Shown one piece after another: positions 27,366 through 41,110 of a stretch of 64,000 nucleotides of DNA. The notes beneath the pieces are model-generated. The model did not search any database, was not told the origin of the DNA, and saw only the letters and a program-made list of their open reading frames with translations. Position 1 is the first letter of the stretch, and each line of letters opens with the position of its first letter. The DNA is taken from contig OZ021727.1 of NCBI GenBank assembly GCA_963978545.1, positions 47,467,385 through 47,531,384 of the forward strand. The letters run 5' to 3'. The stretch comes from Linyphia triangularis. Its lineage: Eukaryota > Arthropoda > Arachnida > Araneae > Linyphiidae. The translations under genes were made by a program, and so were the position numbers.

Positions 27366-30316
27366 GATGGTTATAAAATAACGAAAGTTGTATAAGTATA
27401 ATCTTCCTTAGTAAAAAGTTAACTTTTCCTAAGACTGGTTTATTTTAGAATAAAAATGTTCAATTTTTTACTTGTGCCTTATTAGTGCATTTACTTTATT
27501 TATAACTTTTTCTAAACAATCAACCTAATAAGGCAATATTCTTGTCTTTATTAAAACAATATAAAACAATCTGAATATCAGATATATCAGCGCATAATCT
27601 TACTTTAAAATTTTTTTTTTTTTAAGAAAATAACTGTACTTTGTGTTTCAGGCAAAAAACAGCAAGGGGATCAAAGAATGTAGTATTAAATACACACGCC
27701 AGACAATGGAGTATAGCTTCTAAAGTAGCCTACTACAAGATTAATTACATCAAAAAGCTTTACCAAAATACCCTGTATAATATTTATGAATAGCACAGTA
27801 CAATCACTACTGATCGATATGGCTAGTGGCTGCAGCAAGAGCAACATCTCTCAATCATAAAAAAGATCTAACAAAAAAAAATTTCAATCTAATTCCATTC
27901 TTCAGTCAGGCGATCCATAAAAGTATAGCGGCCCACCCCGATCATAAAATGATTCATGACATTCTTTTTTCGTATATTATTCTATCCCCTCCCACCCCCA
28001 ATATAAAAGGGGGACGACCAATTTCCTATGTCTACCCCGGATAAAATGAGAAGTGAATTCTGGAGGAATGGCCAGTTGCGGTTATGGCACTTTATCTCCC
28101 GGGATACCTGACATGCCCTATTATTTGGATCTTAACCGAGACCGTAGCTGAAGGCCTAAATCATGTGACCAAAACTTGTGTTTACTTTTGTTCAGCTGAC
28201 CGAAAACGATCCCTAGCCCCTCCCCTCTTCTGTACTTTCGTAGTGTGGTAGTGTTTATCTTTTGAGGAGCCTGAAGATGGATTCGTCGTTTAAGAAGACT
28301 GATTGAAGTCAAGAACCTTTTAATAGTACATCAAAGTTCCAGAACGAAGCTTAGAGTGGTTGTGAAGATACAGTTTAAACAATACTGAAGGGGTAACTGT
28401 TATAAATTTATAAATTTCTAACGAAATTTTGAAGCGGTTAAATGATAAGTTTATGGATTGAGTAAATGAAAAATAAATTAAGAAGAGGTTATGTTCGCGC
28501 GTCGTACGTTTAGTAATGTCCTTCTATTGTATTCATTGATGTAAATAAACAACTGGATAGACTGCTTAACGCTGGAAAAATGAAGCCGTTGCCAAATGTC
28601 GTGGGTGGAATAAAAAATACGGATTGCCGAGGATTGAAAATAAAATTTAGGGTTGTATACCGCAGAAATGTCTACAGTAGACTTTAATTAGTAATAATGT
28701 GAAAAAAAAAATATCTACTCTAGCACTTTACAAGGTTTTTCGCATTCCCATCCAAATATAAAAGTGAACTGTGATTGGTTAATCATCCCTCAAATGTCAT
28801 CAACCATCAGCGCGTTTTTCTCCTTGCTTTGATATTGGTGCAGTCAATCCAGTTGTTTATCTATATCGATGATTGTATTAAACTCAAAATAGATTTTCAG
28901 GATATAAAACTGGAATGAGGTGAAGATTATTTTCATTTTCGTTGGTCGAACGTCAGTTTTGGCCAATTCCGGAAGCAGGGGTTCTGTAAGAAAGGCCCAT
29001 TCTGGTCGAAACTCGACAATCGTTTCAAAATACACGATTTTTTAAATATAAATATGTCCAAAACGTCACAAAATACATTTTTTTGCTCTCCGTCCTTTCT
29101 TACGAATAACATATTTCAATTTTAAAAATGCGTTTTAAGATTTCAAAACTTTCAGTATATTTTATCCATAATTGGGCGAGGTTGGCCATTATATGTAACA
29201 CCGGCCGGTTTATTATATTCTACATCTGGATTGCCTAATGTCGCTTGCTTAATTATGCTACTAGGGTTGTATCATAAAAATATGAAGTTCAAATTATTAA
29301 AGATTAATTGAAATGATTCACCAGTTATAGGTTTTAAAATGGAGATAAAGATAAAAATCTATTTCATAAACTAGAGACGACTTATAGATTATTTATTAAT
29401 ATTGTAAGCTTATTTGATTAAGTTTATAAGCTATATAATTTAAAATATAATTATTATTAAAATTTACAAAGTGTTAAAAAGAGACATCAGTTGAACATTA
29501 ATGTGCATTAACTTATATGAAAAATGGGATCAATAAATGAAACACCAATTTGAAATAAAAATGCTCATCTGTGGGTTATTAAAATACCAAAAATATCTTG
29601 AATAAAAAGTTTTTTGGAAGAAAAACATATCTTTCTAATTACATGCCAACCAACAATGCCTTAACTTTAATTATTCTAGTAGATTGACAGACATACAGAA
29701 TTCTATATTTTTTTATAATGGAAACTTTTATGACAAGATAAGAAAGAAAGTTAATGAAAATCATGAAGGGACAAGAGTGAAATGCATAAGTTCTTGTCTT
29801 TATTTTCAAAAGAAAGTTTCATTTCTTAACGATAATGTTCTTTATAATGAGTAAGAATCGTTCTCAGAAAGATTTACCTAATTGAATCACTCAACTTTTT
29901 TATTATTGGTTAAAATGTCTTTACTATTTTTATAAAGTCCTTTATTAGATTCAGTTAGAGCAAAAATAAGTTCAGCTGGTTTTTTCTAATCTAAAATAAA
30001 TAAGATTTTATTAGTTTCGCTAAGCTTTCAAAGCCTTTGTTTTGTTTACCTTTTGGTTGTATCCAAAGGACAGAAATAATTTAATTATAAGTTTTTTGTG
30101 TGATTTTTCTGAGATGAATGTATGTAATAGTTGCAATAATACATTTGTTTTCATAATTATTATTCTTTTAAAAATTTATAAAAATGTATTATAACTAGTA
30201 AAGGTAGTACGCACCCATTTTTTTTAATTGTTTTATTTTTCATTTAAATTGAAATATTTACTAGTTTTAAGTTAGAACATAATTTAGCATACGTAAGATA
30301 TCCATATGATATCAAT
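27366..30316. other. Non-coding DNA with GC-richer stretches, no gene recognised
   Basis: GC-richer stretches lie at about 27890-28320 and 28480-29010. Short frames there (27826-28044, 28121-28312, 28844-29035) have no recognisable domain. Confidence 0.4.
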
Positions 30317-30506
<190 letters not shown>

Positions 30507-33500
30507 AAATGCTCATTCAATTTGAGAAATAAAAAAAGTTTTGCTAATATCGCAATATGTTCTTACTATCTTTTTATTCGATAATAAAAGATAAATATTT
30601 CAATATTATAGATTTTTAAGTGTAACTATGTTGTTTTAATGTGGTACAGAAACATTATTGAAATAATTACTGACATTCATGAAGTTAGAGTACGGTGGGA
30701 TCCACTCTTAAAAACTTTTTGGAGTGCACAATTTTATTTAAAAAATTCACACATTCCACAGTTACCTTTTTAACAAATATTTTTCCGGTATTGCAGTTTT
30801 GGTTATTAGACTTCAGTTCTGTTAGTTGCTGATACTTAGAAACAACGTCTACTCTTGCGAAGTAATGGGGTGGGTTGTCAGGACGACGTGCCATGTTATG
30901 CACATTCCAACTATTAAATTAATCGTCATTGAAGTTTTCAATCACTTTTGAACTCATTAGAACCTATTTTTCTGTACATATTAAAAACATAAAACATTGT
31001 TGAGTAAAGTAACTCTCTCCAATTTCTGATAAAGTCATCTTCAACTTTAAAGATTTTATTTGAAAACTATTTCAATTTTTTTCAAAATTATTAAAATTTC
31101 CTTCAACATGATATTTGAGTGTGCGTTGTGTTTTTTTTATAAGTTAATAATTTGTTGAACGATTTACTATAAAATCATTTATTCATTTTGTAATTTTTTA
31201 AAGCACATTAGTACCTTAGGTTTGCATTTTTTTTTGTTGCTATTTTTCTTTTGTTTTTCAAAACAGTATTTAGAGTATCTGCATTTAAATAACGTTATGA
31301 GAAATGAAAAAATTAATAAACGTTGGTGTCTTCTATACTATTAGTATTATTTTAATAGATTTCCTGTCTCAGAAAGTAGTTGTCTTACTAATCTTAATTT
31401 TTTTTCTGTGAATTTCAACTAACGCTTGTAATTTTACTTAAATTAATTTTTTTAAAAATATTTTTGTTTGGCATCCTTTCATCTAAAAAAATGCAAGAAT
31501 TAGAATTTTTTTTAAGTGACCTTAATAAGAATTCATTTTTAAAATGAAATAAATTAATTACACTGAAAATCTCAATACAATAATACAATCGAACAATAGA
31601 AATACTGTTGAATGTACCGACACAAAATTGCCTTGGGTACCAATTATTTACTGAGAAATAGTTACACGAAATCTGCCAAATTAACGTTACTGGAATAAAA
31701 GATTACGACTACTCTTAATATATTTATAAAAAATACATTAGATCCATTCTATCATGCAGTATCATATTATCATGCTTTTATCTTTCACATAAAAGCAAAT
31801 TATAATATTATTTAGCATTTCAACTATATTCTTTGCAGAGAATCATGCATAAGATAATACATAATTGACCACATTATTTTTCTCCCATAATCTTAACTCC
31901 CTATACCACTAGAGTTTATCCCCTGTTCCGATTAATCTTAATTACCAACTATTTGATTTTAGCCGTAATCTAAGCATTCATCTACTTCAAAAGCATCTTG
32001 CACTCATTGTAGAGTGATCCTTACGAACATTACTAATTACCCTGTTTCATAATCTCCCGAGATTCGGAAGATGAATTGGCCACGAAGGATATTCAGCCTT
32101 TATTCATCTTTATTATTTCTAAATTCAGAAGCTTTTAAAGCCTCTAGACTCATAAAGGATCCCTCTCCCTTCCAAGGTGTCGATTACTTGAGTGTGTTAC
32201 AGTGTGTTTAATGATGTTCAAATAGGATTTTATAAGAATAGGGATTTATTTGAAGCGCAAAATAGCGAGAGCGCAATCTCAGATGCTGCTGTTATTTCGA
32301 GGATTTTTGAGTGCGAGTTTATGAGAGAAAATAAATAAAGGATTTTTATATGATTTTTAAGAAGTAGAATGTTACAAACTTATGTAATCTCTTGTTGTTG
32401 TAGTAAGTTTATTGTACCACATAATTTTAAGTAATTGAAAAAGACTATTGAAGATTTTATGTTAAGTCAATCATAAAAATACTGAAAGGTTTATTGATGG
32501 TGAATAATACAATTTTGATGTTAATATGTCAATCTCTATAAGCTTGAATGAGTTATGATACACTTCAAGCGGATGTAATTTAGTTTTTAATTTTTTAATG
32601 CAACAATTTGATAGTTTTATTTGAAAAATAGGGTGTAGTATAGAAGTCAATACATATGCAGAATTAAATTACATTTGTATCAAAAGACATTTACTTTTTG
32701 TCAAAGTATGTACTAAAATTGAATAAAAATATATATTAGTGTAAAACAATACACTGAGTTTTAAATATGCAGGGTATTTTTCATGTAGAGTTATATTATC
32801 ATGCTTAATCTTTCATATAAAAATAAATTATAGTATAGTTTAACTTCTTACTATTTTGTAAGATGTACATCTTACTATATTTTAAGATGATGTAATATGT
32901 TGCATTATTTAAAATGTTATTGTTTGGTGCTGTATATACTCTCGGTTAAAAAAAAAATATAGAAGAAGATGATTATGACTGATAGTCTCGTATCTCTCTT
33001 AGGGAAGCCTGATGTATTTTCCTAGGCGTATTCATATTGAAATGCATTCAAAGGATTTCTCCCTTTGAAAAGACCACCTATCTCTTAAAAACGAGAAAAA
33101 ACCAATACAATTAACACGGTAAATTTTATATTTAACATGTTCCATGGAAGAAATAAAGTTATAAATTGTTTGAGCAATGAAAATAAGTTCTGCAAATGTA
33201 ACCATTTAAGAAATAATTCATTAAATAAAAATATATAATTCTAATGCTAATCTAATTTTCTTTCATACTAAAATTACTTTCGATAAATAGTTTTAATTTT
33301 TTATCATACATATGCACAAAGATAATAAATCTCAATAATAAATCTCAATAAATAACGTCTCTATCAAAGCCATTAAATCATTTATGAAATCTTTTATTAT
33401 TTTAATAATAGAATATTTGCACATTTATTCTATTTTAGTATATGTAAAATTATTCAATATTTCTGAATCAGACAGTTTTATTTAACTAATTCCTTCCTTG

Positions 33501-36500
33501 TTTAGCACAAAAAAAAAAAATACTATTTTTTATTATAATCTCATAAATTATGTGTATAATTTATTAATTAACGAGTCTATGAAAACACTTTTCATTCAAT
33601 TATTAGGTTTGTAAATGTTAATGCAAATGAATTATCCAAATCCAAATAAGTTATTTATTAAAGCAAAAAGAAAGAATTGTTTTGTTATTGAATATTAGTA
33701 ATTATTCGCAACAACCTAAGTATAAGGTAACTTTATAATACAATAGTCACTTTCTGAAGAGCTTACTTTCTATCTTTAGTTTTTACACTTTTCTAGCATT
33801 ATGGAGGATAAAGTTGTTAAAGAAATGCTATTTTGTTTAACAATGTATTTTTACGGAAGATTACAAGAGAAAATCTCAGTTTGCAATCCCCTGTACAATA
33901 TTTATTCTGAACCTCGAAAGCTATTCGTTTATTTTATTCTACGCTATTCAAAGACCATTAAATTCGAATTGAAAGGCATTTACATGAGATCTATTGGACA
34001 ATCTTGCAAATTCTCACGAAACAAAACATAAAAACCACTCCTCGACTTCATTGTGGTGCTTAAATAAATGCATCTACAAACAACTTCCCGTTTCGAAAAC
34101 TTCATTGACCTTAAACCAAACTTAAACACAGCTATTTTTTACACAACAAGGCACCATCAAACCAAAATCCCAACATCATCTTTATGAACTTGCATACCAA
34201 AACCAAGAACACAAGAGCAGAACCAGAACCTCGTTAACTCAAAGAATCTTTCGATTGTTGTTAAATACTGTACTTTATTACGACGACCGTTCCCTCTGTG
34301 TGCCATTTCCCATGAGTATGCTTGCCACTGCAGCAAATTACGCTATTTATGCTCTGTATTTGGGTCGTTATTTATCAAGAAGTCTTCCTCGGTTTTAAAG
34401 AAATGGATCTTGGGGGTTCTGTCAGTGCCTCCAGAGAGGGATATGTGATAAGCGGGGATGAGGGTATGGGGGGTGGGACCTCCCGAACTAAATCTGTGGC
34501 TCACTGCCAGATTGAACTGGTTTGAGACAAAATGGAATAAGTGTCTGAGTCTTGGGAATAACGCAGTTTGAAGGATTGTTTTTTGAAGGCATTGTGGGAT
34601 TTTGTTGGGTTAGGATGATTAATGCATTTGTGTTGTTGTAACTATTAGGAAATAGGTGTGAGACTTAATGGTAAAATTTGTTTTTGCGTTCTTTGTTTTT
34701 TATTTAAGATTTGTAGTAGTTATCGTGAGAAGGTTTTTGCAGAATAGTATTGTAAATGGATCGAAAGTAATCTAACGTTTGGTTTATTTTTGAATTATTC
34801 ATTTGTTATAATACTAAATGAATTTTTTTCAGGTAAGAATTGCATTGCTATTTTGAGTATAATTTTGTTTGGTAATAATTCACTGCTGTTATGCCAGGTT
34901 ACTTCTAAGAAAATCTTAGACTAGTTATTCCAGCATGAAACACTTTACAATAGAATATTAAAATGTACAAATACAAATAGACCAATTATGAGCGGCAACA
35001 CGAAGTTTCAAATGTACGTAATTTTTTTAAGTAAAGAAATATTAAAAAATTCGCTATGTACTACACATAATGTTGTCTAAGACCAAGCAAATATCATTAT
35101 ACTGATTACGTTCCCTGGCACTTAGTATGTTATTCAATGAATTTCGTAAAACACTCTTCTATCGCCCAATAAAATGAGGTTAATGAGTGTGTAATGAACT
35201 GTATGAGATGTGTTTTATTTAATTTTTTCTATACTATAGATTAACTGTAAATAATTTCTATTGTGGTTGTGTAATTTCGTTTTTGATTGGATTGAATTTG
35301 AGTTTACAATTTTTAAATTTACTTACAAATATGTAAAGGCATATATAAAGTACTATACAACAGGAAAATTCTTTAATCTACTAATAAAGTACCAGTTGAT
35401 GAAACACGCAGACTTCAAGGTGTATTTTTCTCTATTTTCTGGTATTTGTTACAATATATTAGTAATTAAGTAGTTTGAAATGTTTAAAATATGAAATACA
35501 TTGCAGTATCAAAAGTAATTTATGCAAGAAACTCATAACAATTGTAATTTTTTTATAACAACAAATCCTCTTACTGGAATTGAGGAAAACCCCATTAAAG
35601 GATTTAAACTTTGTATAATTTTCTCACAGATCCATCATCTGGCAGAAATGTTCTATTCACATACACAGGAAAAGTTCATACTTTCTCCAATTGTAACAAA
35701 ATAATTGAATTATCGTAAACACAAAATTTTTTAGCATGAGATATTGTTACTCTCATATATATTAGGCTTATCATATATATGAAGCTTAGAGATGTCACTC
35801 CTCTAAGTTTGCATGACTTCATGAATACATATATCTTGTCTCGAAGTATATAATACACTTTCAATAGAGCCAATTTTTGTCTGGTCTTTGTTTGTATACG
35901 TGATGTGTTCAGATCCCTTGCAAAAGTGTTGAAAATTCATTATTTTATTTTAGTCTGAGAGATTTAAGTATATAACATAACCTTGAATTTATTGGAACTA
36001 GGAAAGACAGCTAATAAACATAATTTTTAATTTGGTTATAGTGATATTTTTGTATGAACTAATGTCGGAATCAACTGCATTTCGGATATTTAAATATATA
36101 AGTAAAATTAATTTATGAAGTTACATTCGCGAATAAAATTATTGCATAAAAGTCGTAAAACTGACTCGTCCGAAATAAAATGTGTTTACTTTTTTTTAAA
36201 ACCTTAAAAACTTTAGATAGATGAAATTTAGTCTTAGGCCTACATAACACTCATTAAAATGTAGGGTAAAGTATGTACTGCATATGCATGTATAACAAGA
36301 TTTCAATGTTAACCAGCGTGTTAAGAAAAGTTAGGATTTAAATTTTAATTTTCTAACTGAAAAATACAATTTCCTAAGTTTTTATACAATGAACCAGGGC
36401 TTATAAATAATATAAGAAATATTAAAACTCCATTAAAATACTCGCATGAAAGTGACGAATTATAAGGGAGATTTTTATTGAATTACAACCTTAATGTGTC

Positions 36501-36602
36501 TTTCATTAACCCAAGCAATTTCAAAGTCGCTCGAGATAACAATCCATCTGCCAAATTGAACTCTGACATAATGTTTGAGAGTATATGAGTTAAAGGAATA
36601 TA
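30507..36602. other. AT-rich gene desert with two GC-richer islands
   Basis: Islands at about 31900-32240 and 34060-34520. The first contains several TAATTA-type homeodomain-like sites and unique sequence. No exon recognised; the frame at 33801-34031 shows no domain. Confidence 0.4.
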
Positions 36603-37465
36603 GGGGAGACTTGTGTACCCAGGGCCACCCCACTTTTATTGAATAATGTTTAGTTCTAAGTTTTTTTACTCATTTGGTTAAGTGGCAACACCCAATTGCT
36701 CTTTTGGTTGCCATTTTGAAATCTTAGAGGAGAAAACTGTAGCAAGTTATTAGTGGAAAAGTTTTTATATGGTATGCAGTAACATTTTGCATGTCTTTTA
36801 TTGTTTTATTAAGTCAAATACTTTTCTTTGAAGTCAAGAAAATAATTTTGTTTTTAACATTAAGAACTTAAGGAGATGTTTAAATAAGTCCTCCATGAGC
36901 ATTTTTAGTAGAAGACATTTTATATGAAATTACCAAAACGTGTACCTAGAGCCACGTAGTTGCTTACTGTGTTCAAATTAACAAAACTAATATGTGTTGG
37001 AGCTTCAAAGCGATAATGCATGCAGCCCATTTTTTTTTGGAATCAGTTTTTCAAGTTATGAAAATACTTGTAATTCACTAATAATTTGGCACATCGCAAT
37101 TTATTATAGTTATTATATGATAAACCAATGACTGATAATTACTTTTTATTGTTTCTTTTATACAACTCATCTGTGTATGTTTGTTTTCTATTCATTATGG
37201 ACTGAAACCTCACTTGAAGAGAATAACCCTAGGTACATCAACTACTAGCTCTAGGTATAACAAGGTATTGTACCTAGGACCATTTGGGAAATTTCGTTAA
37301 AAACTTTCTATTTGACAGAATCTATTATTTTAAATATTGATAATAATCCCAAAGGGAAATAATTACTATAACGTTGTAAGCATATCAATTTCACAATTTT
37401 AAATGGCCTACAGGCTCATTTTTTGTGCATTGAAAAATTGCGGCCCTAGGTACACTTGTCTCTCC
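36603..37465. mobile_element. Non-autonomous DNA transposon (MITE-like), about 860 bp
   Basis: Ends are inverted repeats: GGGGAGAC.TGTGTACC.AGGGCC on the left, and the reverse complement of the right end reads GGAGAGACAAGTGTACCTAGG then GCC. A TA lies outside each end and may be the target duplication. The terminal core GTACCTAGGGCC or a close variant recurs inside in both orientations (about 36941, 37226 and 37268). No transposase remains. Superfamily uncertain; a TA target would fit Tc1/mariner. Confidence 0.65.
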
Positions 37466-40400
37466 TACTGTTTTTGTGTGCTAAAAGTTTTCATTTAAGT
37501 AAAAGTTAAAAAAAAAGTGTCACCAGAGATTTTTCAACATTAGCTATTTAGTTTTCTTACCGATCTGACTAAATGAGACTTTCTAAGCTGACAAATAACT
37601 TTTTGTGTACTTTTGGATCATCACTACATCTATTATCTTGGAGCATTTGTAAATTGATTAATGAGCTAGATTTTTATAGCATAAGTTTTTAATTTTAAGG
37701 GGTAGGTTTCCTTTTTTTTTTATATGATCAATACTTTTAATGAAAAATTTTTCCGTCATATTCTACAGGAGTCAAAGTGATTTTAAATGCAAAGAAACAA
37801 GTTGTAAAAAATATAATGTAATGACATGAGGCCTTGCGACCTGTTGAAATAAAACTATTTTTCAATTTACTTCTCATATAGATCTAAGTATTTATTTATT
37901 CAATTTCATATGGAATCATCGTTAAAAGCAATAACATTCAAACAGATATAGAGCTGTTTTTTATTTTTTTTATTTCCAGTATAACAAGCATATGTAAAAT
38001 TTCCGTTATGGTGCAAATAACAATGAAAGTGTGAAACATATGTTTCATAATTTTTTTTTTTAATAAAGGGTGATTTAAAGTCTTCTAAACGATATAAAAT
38101 AAGTATATTATCATCTTCACTGGTAGTTAAATTTAGTTTATGAAGAACAGGGAGAACAACGGTTATAGTCTTACACTTTGTGAGAAAAGTTCATATGTTG
38201 GCTAACCAATGATAAATAGTTAGGGAAAAAATCATACAGTTTGAGACATAAATCACAGAAAAGACTACATTTTTTAATATGCTTCTAAACGTTTTCAAAC
38301 TTTTAAATCACGTTTATTTTTATTTCATTTTATGTGACTTAAACCGTTTTACCCATTTGGCATTCATTTTATTAATTGTTTTGACACAAATATTTCTTGG
38401 CATCGATTTCTTCTCAGTTTCAAAATAAGTGTTTGCTCACCAACCGAACGATTTTTTCCAACCACACGCCACTTTTCCCCAGATAACCCCCCCATCAGAC
38501 TGTGGGTGAGGGGGGCAGCCCCAGACGATACAAGGCGCCAACAGTTCAATCCCTCCATGTACGTATACATTCGGAAGCCCATGTATTTATGCTAACGTCT
38601 TCTTTGTCCCCTCCCACAATCCTGGCCATCACCCAAACACCCCGGCTACACTGTAACTCGCCTATAACACTCAGCATCCACAACAACCGACTTCTTTGGA
38701 TTTAGGGAGAGACAGAGACCATTGACTTGTATTTTTCTAAGGTTGCTTGAAAGAAGGGGAGATGACTCGTTGCTTACATTTTTTTCTGTTAGAAAAACGA
38801 GAATTTAATTTATGGCATAATGAAAAAATAATGTTACAACATTGCTCATGAAGAATTCAGTGTATTTGTAGCACTATACTTGTTAGGTATAATTGATGTC
38901 CCCCTCTTTGAAGTACTCTAAAGTTCTAAGAAAAATTTGATTAAAATTTAAGTTTAACAGTATACTTTTTAATGAATCCCGTATACAATTGTAGTATAAA
39001 AAGTTCTCAACATGTTGATGATAAATTCTAGCATTACACTTTCGAACATACGAGTATAAGTTAAGCCTAGACCCACCTACAATCAAATTGTATCGTTTTC
39101 TTTGATATATTTTTTAGTGATTAACTTCGCTGCATTTCTCCTAATTGCAAGTATTTTACTTAGATTCATATGAAATAGTATTTTGCAAATATAAATAGTG
39201 TAAAATAAAAGCTTTTTTTTTGTGTTTTTTAGTTACATATAAAAATAATTTCATAAAAATGAATTTTAATTACAGCTATCATGTGTAATGAAACTATTTA
39301 TAGAATTTAGTATTTTGATGGAAAAATCTAAGACAAAAAATAAATTGATTAACTGCATTTATCTTGTAATATTTTCTAATCCAAAAATCTCAATATTTTA
39401 AAATAAACTTCCACTTGAATATTAGTAGTTTTTCTGATAATGCATGTATGCATTTTCATACTTTTTTGAGCATTTGTGGTCTAAGGATATAAATTTTTGA
39501 AAAACGCATCGATATTGTTTCTATTTCATTTTTAACTAAATAGCAAATTCTTTTTGAGCAATTTTTAACAAAATACAAAATAAAAATCATATTTTAAAGG
39601 CCATGAGACATGGACACTTTCAATTTTGAGTATAAATATAAATTTAATGTATCTTCATTTATGTTTCCACTTTGGACATTTTGCTTGAATCAAATATACT
39701 ATGTTTAAATCCATTCGCGAGATAAATTTAGAGAACTTGTTCTAAGAATTTTTTGAGAAAATTATCTAGAGAACTTGTTCCTTTGTTTTGAAGAAAGTAG
39801 GACCTTCTTGTAATCCTTGCTTGAAGGCAAACCGAATAATTTATAGTATTTTAAGAGTTTTTTTTTTTTTTTAAATTTTAAACTTTTTTTTTTAAAGAAA
39901 TTGCTTTCAAACTCTGTGAGCGTACAAGGAATGGGCGAAATTGTACAGTAGTTTTTACTGCGATAATTTAAAATTATATTTCTGATTCAAATATATAACT
40001 TTTAAAAATTATTTTTTTTATAAATACATGGGTTTTAAGCTACCATCCTAATAAAAATAATTAAAAAATGTAATATTTTTAATTTTATTTATACATTTAA
40101 AAATGTTGGATATTGCTGGAAAAACTGGAGATCAAAGGACGTATCTATACGTCCATGACTCTCAGACGGTTAAACCGTTGATTAAGATTTCTGGATTTCG
40201 TCTTTAAATTCTAAGTCCATACTAAACACAGTAACATAATTTTTTAAAGTTTTTAAAGTAAAGTTTACTAAAAGTTTTTTTAAGTAAAGATTCTTTATTG
40301 AAGCGATCTTCTAATAACGTAATAGGAACGGATATAAAAATAATGAGATCATACTTCTTTGTGCCCACTAGCCTTGGTTCTTTTATCCCTATAGAAGGGT

Positions 40401-40694
40401 CAATAGTAAATTGTGGAGTCTTCATGGGAGGTGCTTAACCTTGTAAGTATATAGGATAACAACATTCACTTGTTATGCGACCTCAGTTGAATATCTTCAT
40501 CAGTGGGATTCAAAATTGAATAACAGAACGTGATGTGATTTATGGCTTGAGGGTGTGTTTTTGGTTCGAAATTGTGAATTTTGTTTTCTTATTTGGAGGA
40601 GGAAAATGTGGGAAGCTATTCAGACCTCTCACAGGAAGATATACATTTACTTTTGTTTTCTAGGTTTATTATAGGTAATTTTTAATAAATAAAA
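37466..40694. other. AT-rich non-coding DNA with an island at about 38440-38700
   Basis: The island is C-rich on the plus strand (CCCCAGATAACCCCCCCATC) and unique-looking. No gene recognised. Confidence 0.4.
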
Positions 40695-40850
40695 AGTAGT
40701 TTTTTATACAACAAGTGGGGAAAGTAATACTTTTTGAAACATAAAAAGCTTATTTGACGAGTGCGATAGCACGAGTCAAATAATTTACCAAGTTCGAAAA
40801 AATATTTTTCCGCGTGTTGCATACAATATTTTTTTATAATTATGGGCACA
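40695..40850. mobile_element. Small foldback/MITE-like element
   Basis: Outer arms are imperfect inverted repeats (TATACAACAAGTGGGG on the left against TGTATGCAACACGCGG from the right end). The centre is a tighter palindrome, TTATTTGACGAGTGC...GCACGAGTCAAATAA, with a 4-bp loop and 13 of 15 matches. Confidence 0.6.
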
Positions 40851-40974
40851 AATATTTTTAATGCATATATATTTATTAATGTTGCCAATTCGTGTCAATG
40901 AAATTCTTCTGAAAATATGTCATTTCAATGCCAAGGCTATAGGTATTTTTAATTCAAAATGATTAAAAAATGGA

Positions 40975-41110
40975 TTTTTGATTGATTAAAATTGATAAAT
41001 TTTAATTGATTAAAATTGATTATTTTTAATTGATTAAAATTGATTATTTTTAATTGATTAAAATGGATTATTTTTAATTGACTATAATTGATTATTTTTA
41101 ATTCAAAATG
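40975..41110. repeat. Minisatellite, about 24-bp unit
   Basis: Repeats of AATTGATTAAAATTGATT followed by a short A/T spacer, about five degenerate copies. Confidence 0.7.
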
